NCBI GenBank assembly: GCA_028823185.1 | Contig: JAPKBY010000129.1 | Coordinates: 1 to 5,815, forward strand | Length of the DNA stretch: 5,815 bases | Direction: 5' to 3' | Source of the DNA: Planctomycetota bacterium | Lineage (GTDB): Bacteria; Planctomycetota; UBA1135; GCA-002686595 | In this document: positions 1 to 5,533 of the stretch, piece by piece | Layout of the letters: every line of letters starts with the position of its first letter | Position numbering within the stretch: position 1 is the stretch's first letter | The notes under the pieces: generated by a model | What the model was told of the DNA's origin: nothing | Seen by the model: only the letters and a program-made list of their open reading frames with translations | Databases searched by the model: none | Translations under genes and position numbers: made by a program

Positions 1-1
1 C

Positions 2-26
2 AGGCCGACACAAGGGCTGTCGGCCT
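2..26. repeat. perfect 9-bp stem hairpin, possible terminator of an upstream gene
   Basis: AGGCCGACA (2-10) and TGTCGGCCT (18-26) are exact reverse complements around a 7-base loop, giving a GC-rich stable stem. No T-tract follows on the + strand, and the region that would hold one for the - strand lies outside the window. It is best read as the 3' end hairpin of a gene just left of the window, acting as a terminator or an RNA-stabilising end. The identity of the upstream gene cannot be seen. Confidence 0.5.
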
Positions 27-156
27 AGCTGGAGAAGAGGAAGCCACCCAGCGATCTCTCCTCACTACATTTCCCATGGAGAAACTCCGACGGAGCCCTC
101 CAGAGATTCGCCAGATGATCCGGCGAGTCCCAAATGCCTTGAACAAACCACCATTC

Positions 157-325
157 GTTCAAACCATTCACTTGGATCCTATACAGGCGGGAGGTGATGT
201 CAAGGGTCTGCATAGGTATTTATTTATTCAATCTGGCATTAATGCTCAGGATATGCTCAGATAGTGATCCTGAGACAAAAAGAGACCTTCTGCTTGTCGC
301 ACACAAAAACGTTCATATCATTCAC
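157..325 (+). repeat. imperfect 15-bp direct repeat bracketing the operator region
   Basis: GTTCAAACCATTCAC at 157-171 and GTTCATATCATTCAC at 311-325 agree at 13 of 15 positions; similarity continues weakly for four more bases. The second copy abuts the ATG at 326. The copies are 154 bases apart and flank the 11-bp repeats. They could be paired protein-binding sites or chance. Confidence 0.3.
242..274 (+). promoter_or_regulatory. candidate operator: three tandem 11-bp elements, CarH-like arrangement
   Basis: ATGCTCAGGAT (242-252), ATGCTCAGATA (253-263) and GTGATCCTGAG (264-274) lie head to tail with no gap. The first two share their first eight bases exactly; the third matches the first at six of eleven positions. 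The same DNA also holds an inverted repeat, CTCAGGAT (245-252) against ATCCTGAG (267-274). CarH from Thermus is known to bind as a tetramer to three tandem 11-bp repeats, so the period and copy number fit the regulator encoded 52 bases downstream. Autoregulation is inferred, not shown. The inverted repeat leaves open a site for a dimeric repressor instead. Confidence 0.5.
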
Positions 326-1213
326 ATGGTGAAGCATCTAAACGAACATCTCTCCCCAAAAGCCTTGGCTGATGCCATCGGTGTAGGTGAGTCCTCAATC
401 AAGCGATGGGCTGACAGCGGAAAGATCAAGCTCACTCGCACCTCAGGAGGCCACCGCCGCATCCTGGTCAAAGAGGCGATCCGCTTCATCCGAGAGGCAG
501 GGTTAGAGGTCATACAACACGCCCACCTCGGCCTCATCATGCCCCGCAAAGAGCTCTCCCCCGAGTTACCCATAGAGCTCCTCCTTCAAGAGGCGCTCGT
601 TCAGGGAGAACAAGAGAAGATCAATCAACTCGTTGAGGCCATACATCTGAAAGGCTGGAGCCTAGGAGAGATATGCGATGGGCCCTTCGCCGCAGCCCTG
701 GCCAGAATTGGACGGATGTGGCTCGACGACAGCGAGAGAGGGATCCTCATCGAACATCGCTGCACTGCGCTCGCGATCAGCGCCATCGAACGTCTCCGCT
801 CCATGAATGAGATGACAGACGCAGCCGCCCCCATAGCGCTCGGCGGGGCCCTCAGTGGAGACCAGAGTCAGCTGCCCTCCCTGATGGCAGCGGCGACCTT
901 AGAAGCGCAAGGCTTTCAAACGATCAACCTCGGCGCGAACACGCCAATCTCAACCTTCATGGCAGGGGTCGAGCTGCACTCACCTGCGCGTATTTGGATC
1001 AGCATCAATCACTTGGAGAACGCGCGAGAGGCCAAACGCGCCATCCAAGACCTCGTTTATTCTGTCCGCACCAAAGGGGCACGGGTCGTTATCGGTGGAC
1101 GGAGCTGTCGAGAGCTCAAGCTCAAGGCGGACAGGAGTCTCTTCATCGCCAACTCAATGTCTGATATTGAGTCCTTCACGATGGGCTTGCGCGCACTAAA
1201 CACAGCGCAATGA
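326..1213 (+). CDS. CarH/LitR-like transcriptional regulator with degenerate cobalamin-binding domain
   Basis: Probable DNA-binding regulator of 295 residues. Residues 9-46 form a MerR/excisionase-type helix-turn-helix, with LADAIGVGESSIKRWADSG and the wing RTSGGHRRI. Residues 80-160 match the four-helix bundle that caps cobalamin in CarH, keeping W132 and the E143-H144 pair. Residues 168-290 match the Rossmann B12-binding fold (NLGANTP 201-207, VVIGGRS 254-260). The axial-ligand motif is altered: the position of the His in CarH (E/D-x-H-x-x-G) reads GDQSQLP at 178-184, so the ligand is Ser181, and the residue after W132 is Leu rather than the CarH photoadduct His. Binding of B12 is therefore doubtful. 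ATG 326 is chosen because it puts the helix-turn-helix at the N-terminus, as in the family, and leaves the 11-bp repeats upstream. An in-frame start at 194/197 is possible but adds an unmatched, oddly hydrophobic stretch. No Shine-Dalgarno is visible. Its stop overlaps the next gene. Confidence 0.85.
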   Translation: MVKHLNEHLSPKALADAIGVGESSIKRWADSGKIKLTRTSGGHRRILVKEAIRFIREAGLEVIQHAHLGLIMPRKELSPELPIELLLQEALVQGEQEKINQLVEAIHLKGWSLGEICDGPFAAALARIGRMWLDDSERGILIEHRCTALAISAIERLRSMNEMTDAAAPIALGGALSGDQSQLPSLMAAATLEAQGFQTINLGANTPISTFMAGVELHSPARIWISINHLENAREAKRAIQDLVYSVRTKGARVVIGGRSCRELKLKADRSLFIANSMSDIESFTMGLRALNTAQ

Positions 1214-2670
1214 ATGCCATCAAAGAACCTGCGCGAATCCTCGTCACAGGAGCCACGGGCTACATCGGAGGACGCCTCTGGCGCAAGCTCGAGGAGAGCG
1301 GGGTCTCCGTCAGATGCATGGCTCGCGATCCGCTCTCTCTCTCCGACAAGATCGGAGAGACGACCACAGTCGTTCAAGCTGACATCTTCTCTGTGTCGAG
1401 CCTAGAGCGAGCCCTCGAAGGCATCGAGACCGCCTACTACCTCATCCACAGCATGGGATCCGCAGGCAACTTTGAAGACGCGGACAGAGAGGGAGCACGC
1501 AACTTCGCACAGGCTGCAGAGCGCGCAGGTGTAAAGAGGGTCATCTATCTAGGTGGACTCGGAAACGCGGAGGAAGAGCTCTCGCCACACCTCCGCAGCC
1601 GCCATGAGGTCGGTGAGATCCTGCGCTCTGCCGACACAGAGGTCCTCGAACTGCGCGCATCGATCGTCCTTGGCGCGGGGAGCCTCTCCTTCGAGATGAT
1701 CAGAGCCCTCGTCGACAGACTCCCCGTGATGATCACCCCTCGCTGGGTGGAAGTCGACGCACAACCGATCGGCATTGATGACCTCCTCGCTTATCTCATC
1801 GAGTCCATCACGGTGCCCCTGGCAGAGAGCCGCGTCTTCGAGATAGGCGGACCAGAGCGCCTCTCTTATGGACAGCTGATGAACGAGTACGCTGAGATCA
1901 AAGGTCTAAAACGCTTCATGATCCGCGTCCCAGTGCTCACGCCACGTCTCTCGAGCCTCTGGCTAGGTCTCGTGACTCCGCTCTACGCACGCATCGGAAA
2001 GAAACTGATCGAGAGCATCGTTCACCCGACCATAGTCCGAGACCAGAGCGCGCTAGACACCTTTAAGGTCCGCCCCATAACAGTCAAGGAGTCCATCACA
2101 CGCGCCATCAGCGAAGGAGAGAGACAAGCGGCCCAGACGCGCTGGTCTGACTCAGTCTCTTCTGGAGGGGAGCCCAAGCAATGGACAGGCGTCTCTTTTG
2201 GAGACCAGCTCCAAGACTCCCGCTCGGTCAACGTCAACACTGAACCAGCCCGCGCCTTCCTGCCCATCCAAAAGATCGGAGGAGAAGAGGGTTGGTACGC
2301 CTGCAACTGGTTGTGGTCGCTGCGCGGTTTCCTCGACCTCTTGATCGGAGGCGTAGGCGTGCGGCGCGGCCGCACCCACCCCGTCAACATCGGTGTTGGA
2401 GACGCCTTAGATTTCTGGCGAGTGGAGGCCTTCGAGCAGGACAAGCGCCTGCTCTTGCGCGCCGAGATGAAGCTCCCTGGCAAAGCTTGGCTCGAGTTCG
2501 TAGTCGAGGAATCTGAAGAGGGCAGCATGATCCGACAGACAGCGTCCTTTGATCCAGCAGGCTGGATGGGCACCGCCTACTGGTATCTCATCTCACCGCT
2601 GCACGGGATCGTCTTCTCACGCATGCTCCGTTCAATAGCAGATAGATCCATGCAGGCATCCCCGCGATGA
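1210..2670 (+). CDS. ybjT: YbjT-like NAD(P)-binding atypical SDR with C-terminal DUF2867 domain
   Basis: Protein of 486 residues, close to the length of E. coli YbjT (about 476). Residues 8-300 are an NmrA-like/atypical SDR Rossmann domain: the dinucleotide motif GATGYIG at 14-20, ADIF at 57-60, YLIHSMG at 77-83, and ELRASIVLGAGS followed by LPVMITPRWV, which align well with remembered YbjT. The classical SDR Tyr-x3-Lys pair is not seen; the equivalent stretch reads SPHLRSRHEV (125-134), giving His127 and Arg131, as in YbjT. Residues 350-478 match DUF2867 (PIQKIGGEEGWY, GDALDFWRV, WYLISPLHGIVF), thought to be a START/polyketide-cyclase-like fold. A polar linker (301-345) joins the two. The substrate is unknown, and the role could be binding or redox sensing. 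ATG 1210 overlaps the regulator stop as ATGA, so translation is probably coupled and expression shared. Such SDR genes are, from memory, frequent neighbours of LitR/CarH regulators. Confidence 0.88.
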   Translation: MNAIKEPARILVTGATGYIGGRLWRKLEESGVSVRCMARDPLSLSDKIGETTTVVQADIFSVSSLERALEGIETAYYLIHSMGSAGNFEDADREGARNFAQAAERAGVKRVIYLGGLGNAEEELSPHLRSRHEVGEILRSADTEVLELRASIVLGAGSLSFEMIRALVDRLPVMITPRWVEVDAQPIGIDDLLAYLIESITVPLAESRVFEIGGPERLSYGQLMNEYAEIKGLKRFMIRVPVLTPRLSSLWLGLVTPLYARIGKKLIESIVHPTIVRDQSALDTFKVRPITVKESITRAISEGERQAAQTRWSDSVSSGGEPKQWTGVSFGDQLQDSRSVNVNTEPARAFLPIQKIGGEEGWYACNWLWSLRGFLDLLIGGVGVRRGRTHPVNIGVGDALDFWRVEAFEQDKRLLLRAEMKLPGKAWLEFVVEESEEGSMIRQTASFDPAGWMGTAYWYLISPLHGIVFSRMLRSIADRSMQASPR

Positions 2671-2804
2671 AGAGCGACGCCCTCTTAAGCTGACTCGGTG
2701 TTCCGCTCAAGTGCATAAAAAGGCTCTCTCCTAGCGCGCTCCAGAGAGGGTCAAACGCAGCAAGAGCGCGTAACCCATTCGTCGATCAACGATAGTCTAT
2801 CGAT
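2671..2804 (+). promoter_or_regulatory. intergenic gap with weak hairpin, weak promoter and a dyad at the start codon
   Basis: Three items are visible. CTCTCT (2724-2729) can pair with AGAGAG (2743-2748) around a 13-base loop containing the palindrome AGCGCGCT; this is a weak terminator candidate without a T-tract. CTGACT (2690-2695) and CATAAA (2714-2719), 18 bases apart, are a poor but possible -35/-10 pair. CGATAG-T-CTATCG (2790-2802) is a perfect 6-bp dyad ending two bases before ATG 2805. It could be an operator, or its GATAGT (2791-2796) could be the -10 of a nearly leaderless transcript. None is certain. Confidence 0.3.
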
Positions 2805-4451
2805 ATGAGAAACACCGCCCACCTTGCCGCCCTCCTCCTCTGCGCCCCGCTCTCAATTGAGAGCGCTGCAGCGTCGCCGCAAACGGACCTCGAGCTCTTC
2901 GAGACAAAAAAACTCACCGCTCTAGACTCAGAGGCCGGGGATTTCCTGGGCTACTCCGTCGCCATCCATGACGGCCGGGCTCTCGTCGGCGCGTTCAGAG
3001 ATGGTGAACTCCACGAGAGCGCTGGCGCAGCCTACATCTTCGACATTAAGACCGGCGCACAGCTCCTCAAGCTCCTCCCCGACATCAGCGGTGAAAACCA
3101 TCTCTTCGGATCAGCCGTCGCCTTACGAGGCAACATCGCCCTCGTCAGCTCTATCGCCCCCAACCCAAACGGGACCGGCGCTGTTCTCATCTTTGACGCG
3201 ACGAGCGGCCTGCAATTAGGAGAGCTCCTCCCCTCAAACGGAGAGACCGGATCTATGTTCGGGATCTCCATAAGCATGACCGACACTCACGCCCTCGTCG
3301 GCTCATTCCAGGACAGCGACCCAAACAATATCACCGGAGCGGCATATCTCTTCGAGCTAGCTACAGGCGCTCAAGTAGGGAAGCTCACGCCTGATGATGG
3401 CCACGACATCGACCTCTTTGGGTTCTCCGTCGCGCTCAGCGATGAGCGAGCGGTCGTCGGAGCGCCCTTCTCAGACAACCCTGTCGCTGGACCCGAGTCC
3501 GGTGCGGCTTATCTCTTCGACACACAGACGGGCGCACAGATCGCGAAGATGGCGCCCTCCGATGCGAGCTGGGGAGGACACTTCGGCTACGCCGTCGCCC
3601 TCCATGAAGACGTCATGGCCATCGGCAGCGCGAACGCTGAAATGGCTTATATCTTCGACGCTGTGACTGGAACAGAGAAGTTCAGACTGCATCCCCCGCA
3701 CCCAGGCGTGGGAGATCTCTTTGGCTTCGGCCTCGGAGTCAGCGAACGAGGCGTCGTCGTCGGAGCGCGCGAACACAAACACGACGGTTTGGATACAGGC
3801 GCCGCTTATCTCTATGACAACAACACGGGCTCTCTGCTCAAGGAGCTCCTAGCGTCGGACGCCTCAGACAACTCCTTCTTTGGACAGTCCATCGCAGTAG
3901 ACGGGAGCGATGTAGTCGTGGGTGCGATTGGCGATCCCGGCGGGTCGGACCCATCAGTCTCAAGTGCCGGTGCGGCCTATGTCTTTGACATCAAGCTGGA
4001 GCCTGGCGTCCCCTTCTGCTTTGCGACGCCTGAGACATGCCCTTGCAACAACGCCTTCGGTCTCGCTCAAGGCTGCGCCAACAGCTCATGCCAAGGTGCA
4101 GTCCTGAGAGGATCGGGTTCTGACAGCGTCAGCGCTGACGACCTCACCTTGATGGCGACCGGCCTCACCTCGGGTCCCGGCCTCTTCTTCCAAGGCAACA
4201 ACGCCGTCAACGGCGGCACAGGGGTCGCGTTCGGTGATGGGCTGCGCTGCGTAGGCGGAAGGGTCAAACGGCTCCAGGTGAGCTTCTCGACCTTCGGCGA
4301 GTCTACGAGCACCATCTCCATAGCGACAAAGGGCGAAGTCATCGTCGGTGACACGAAGTATTATCAGTACTGGTACAGAGATCCGAACGTTTGGATCTGT
4401 GACAACGGCTTCAACACAACCAACGGCTACGAGGTCACCTGGACTCCCTGA
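2805..4451 (+). CDS. secreted seven-bladed FG-GAP-type beta-propeller protein with planctomycete C-terminal domain
   Basis: Protein of 548 residues, no close named homologue recognised. Residues 1-23 look like a Sec signal peptide: R2, a hydrophobic core LAALLLCAPL, then ESAAA with likely cleavage after Ala23. C13 does not sit in a good lipobox. Residues 36-396 hold seven repeats of 46-55 residues of FG-GAP_2 type. Each runs roughly L-x-P-x-D...FG-x-SVA-...VVGA...GAAYLFD-x-x-TG, so they should close as a seven-bladed propeller. Residues 402-548 form a separate domain with seven Cys (405, 412, 414, 424, 429, 482, 532) and the motifs GLFFQGNNAVNGG, FGDGLRC and YWYRDPN. From memory this domain recurs at the C-termini of many exported planctomycete proteins. 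The likely role is extracytoplasmic or surface-associated binding; no catalytic motif is visible. There is no Shine-Dalgarno before ATG 2805, but the signal peptide begins exactly there. Confidence 0.85.
   Translation: MRNTAHLAALLLCAPLSIESAAASPQTDLELFETKKLTALDSEAGDFLGYSVAIHDGRALVGAFRDGELHESAGAAYIFDIKTGAQLLKLLPDISGENHLFGSAVALRGNIALVSSIAPNPNGTGAVLIFDATSGLQLGELLPSNGETGSMFGISISMTDTHALVGSFQDSDPNNITGAAYLFELATGAQVGKLTPDDGHDIDLFGFSVALSDERAVVGAPFSDNPVAGPESGAAYLFDTQTGAQIAKMAPSDASWGGHFGYAVALHEDVMAIGSANAEMAYIFDAVTGTEKFRLHPPHPGVGDLFGFGLGVSERGVVVGAREHKHDGLDTGAAYLYDNNTGSLLKELLASDASDNSFFGQSIAVDGSDVVVGAIGDPGGSDPSVSSAGAAYVFDIKLEPGVPFCFATPETCPCNNAFGLAQGCANSSCQGAVLRGSGSDSVSADDLTLMATGLTSGPGLFFQGNNAVNGGTGVAFGDGLRCVGGRVKRLQVSFSTFGESTSTISIATKGEVIVGDTKYYQYWYRDPNVWICDNGFNTTNGYEVTWTP
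2910..3992 (+). repeat. seven tandem FG-GAP_2-type repeats (propeller blades)
   Basis: By residue of the propeller protein, the units are about 36-88, 89-139, 140-192, 193-247, 248-293, 294-346 and 347-396. Blade 5 is the shortest because the loop between IGSA and AYIFD is cut to a few residues; blades 4 and 7 carry the longest loops. Each blade has the FG turn except blade 1, which reads FLG. At DNA level the copies have diverged, with only short shared words such as TATCTCTTCGA (3347 and 3511 regions) and GGCGCACAG, so the duplication is old. Confidence 0.85.
4008..4448 (+). other. Cys-rich C-terminal domain, candidate surface-sorting or adhesion module
   Basis: This is the segment encoding residues 402-548 of the propeller protein. 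It begins with a Cys cluster (CFATPETCPCNN, GCANSSC) and goes on through a beta-rich stretch (LTLMATGL, GLFFQGNNAVNGG, RLQVSFSTFG) to the terminal GYEVTWTP. Its position at the end of unrelated exported planctomycete proteins, as I recall them, suggests a shared anchoring, sorting or binding role, but no function is established here. Seven Cys is an odd number, so one may be unpaired. Confidence 0.6.
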
Positions 4452-4459
4452 GCCAGAGC

Positions 4460-4489
4460 GGGCGAGCGATGGAACTCCTTCGCTCGCCC
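4460..4489 (+). terminator. 10-bp stem hairpin after the propeller gene, no T-tract
   Basis: GGGCGAGCGA (4460-4469) and TCGCTCGCCC (4480-4489) are perfect reverse complements around a 10-base loop, starting eight bases after the stop codon. It is followed by CGAACGACGAAAGC rather than a run of T, so if it terminates, it does so without the classical U-tail. It could instead protect the 3' end of the transcript. Confidence 0.6.
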
Positions 4490-4515
4490 CGAACGACGAA
4501 AGCTAAGATCTCCAC

Positions 4516-5481
4516 ATGCGTCCCTTTCGTCCTGCCTGGTGGTTGGCAAACCCACACCTTCAAACGCTCTGGGGCGGTCTCCTCGGTCGGCCCAAGCTGC
4601 CAGAGACTCGCCATGAACGGCTCGAGCTCTCCGATGGAGACTTCCTCGACCTCAACTGGTTAGACGCGAGCTCAGAGGAGGCGCCCCTCGTCCTCGTCTT
4701 CCACGGGCTCCAAGGCTCAATCCGATCGCCCTATGTGGGACGGAGCCTCAACGCGCTCAAGGAGCGAGGGCTGCGAGCGCTCTTCGTTCACTTCCGGAGC
4801 TGCAGCGGCGAACCCAACCGCCTCGCGAGGGGCTATCACGCAGGCGACACGGGGGACATCGCTGAGGTCATCAACATGGCTCGAGCACGCAACCCAAAGA
4901 CACGTCTAGGTGCTATGGCCTTCTCCCTCGGAGGGAACGCTCTCCTCAAACACCTCGGCGAAGAAGGTGAGGCTGCGCTCATTGAAGCGGCTGTCGCCGT
5001 CAGCGTCCCCTATGACCTCAGCGCTTGCTCAAGTCGGTTGAACAGCGGCTTCTCTAGGATCTATCGTGGTTGGTTGCTCGGAATGATCTTCCGCTCGGTG
5101 AGGACCAAGCGCGCGCTGCTCGAAGAGGCTGGCGTTGATGTCGACGCGGTCATTGCATCCAAGACGCTCAGAGAGCTGGACGAGCGCCTGATCGCGCCGC
5201 TCCACGACTTCGAGGACGCCGATGATTACTATGCAAAGAGCTCTTGTAGACCCTTCGTCAAAGAGATCACTTGTCCGACGCTGCTCATTCAAGGTATCGA
5301 CGATCCCTTCTTAAGGCCCGGCATCGTCCCAGAAGAGGAGGAATGCGGCCCCTTGGTCGAGCGTCACTTCAGCCCACGTGGCGGACATGTTGGTTTCCTA
5401 GAAGGCCACCTCCCGGGGTGTGCAAAGCCATATTTCGCAGGCCCTCCGATTGATTGGCTCGCCTCTAAGCTCAAAGTCTAA
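4516..5481 (+). CDS. yheT: YheT-family alpha/beta hydrolase (UPF0017)
   Basis: Cytoplasmic alpha/beta-fold hydrolase of 321 residues, about the length of E. coli YheT (340). It matches remembered YheT throughout: NPHLQTL near the N-terminus (12-18), LELSDGDFLDLNW (36-48), the oxyanion-loop segment VFHGLQGS (61-68), HFRSCSGEPNR (92-102), the nucleophile elbow AFSLGGN with Ser137, CSSRLNSGFSRIY (171-183), DADDYYAKSS (234-243), the acid in GIDDPF (Asp262/263) and the catalytic His in GGHVGF (His291). The triad is therefore intact. The physiological substrate of the bacterial family is unknown; esterase activity on short acyl esters is usually proposed. There is no signal peptide. ATG 4516 is favoured because the family N-terminus begins almost at once and an earlier start would run into the hairpin. 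No Shine-Dalgarno is seen. It stands alone functionally among its neighbours. Confidence 0.9.
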   Translation: MRPFRPAWWLANPHLQTLWGGLLGRPKLPETRHERLELSDGDFLDLNWLDASSEEAPLVLVFHGLQGSIRSPYVGRSLNALKERGLRALFVHFRSCSGEPNRLARGYHAGDTGDIAEVINMARARNPKTRLGAMAFSLGGNALLKHLGEEGEAALIEAAVAVSVPYDLSACSSRLNSGFSRIYRGWLLGMIFRSVRTKRALLEEAGVDVDAVIASKTLRELDERLIAPLHDFEDADDYYAKSSCRPFVKEITCPTLLIQGIDDPFLRPGIVPEEEECGPLVERHFSPRGGHVGFLEGHLPGCAKPYFAGPPIDWLASKLKV

Positions 5482-5494
5482 GATCCCATTCCCT

Positions 5495-5523
5495 CTGAAC
5501 CCGACCTCTCCGGCTGCGTTCAG
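5495..5523 (+). terminator. weak interrupted hairpin after the hydrolase gene
   Basis: CTGAAC (5495-5500) pairs with GTTCAG (5518-5523), and CCG (5501-5503) with CGG (5511-5513), leaving a four-base bulge. No T-tract follows, and the next start codon is only ten bases on. It may be a weak terminator, or a leader structure of the next gene. Confidence 0.25.
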
Positions 5524-5533
5524 CTTGGGGCAG

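Larger units (their letters stand above)
27..325 (+). other. non-coding leader region upstream of the regulator gene
   Basis: I find no convincing gene in these 299 bases. Two overlapping 62-codon open frames, one per strand, lack recognisable motifs or ribosome sites. The frame of the downstream regulator is open back to a GTG at 194 and an ATG at 197, but the extra 44 residues match nothing in the family. What is visible is small-scale structure: nested dyads around GGAG/CTCC at 77-102, TTGAAC-N12-GTTCAA at 139-162, an AT-rich run at 217-230, the palindrome GCATTAATGC at 236-245, and the 11-bp repeat cluster at 242-274. The likely role is promoter and operator of the regulator operon. No good -35/-10 pair could be assigned. 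Confidence 0.6.

Noticed and set aside
25..213. 62-codon open frame on the - strand in the leader
   Set aside because: No motif or family recognised, and it overlaps the + strand structures; probably chance.
233..258. Sigma-54 promoter suggested by TGGCA at 234-238
   Set aside because: The GG to GC spacing is 7 or 18 bases rather than the required 10.
76..264. 62-codon open frame on the + strand in the leader
   Set aside because: No recognisable domain, no ribosome site, and it runs into the repeat cluster; its length is expected by chance.
194..325. N-terminal extension of the regulator from GTG 194 or ATG 197, with GGGAGG just upstream
   Set aside because: The purine word overlaps or almost touches the start, the extra 44 residues match nothing in the family, and the extension would place the 11-bp repeats inside the coding region.
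2022..2573. 183-codon antisense open frame inside the YbjT-like gene
   Set aside because: It is a mirror of a strongly coding + strand gene in GC-rich DNA; the Ser/Arg/Pro-rich product has no domain features.
2811..2845. Lipoprotein reading of the propeller signal peptide (Cys13)
   Set aside because: The residue before Cys13 is Leu, which does not fit a lipobox, and a clear AAA cleavage site follows at 21-23.
3471..3782. 103-codon antisense open frame inside the propeller gene
   Set aside because: It arises from the repeated blade sequence read backwards; the + strand frame has clear repeat homology.
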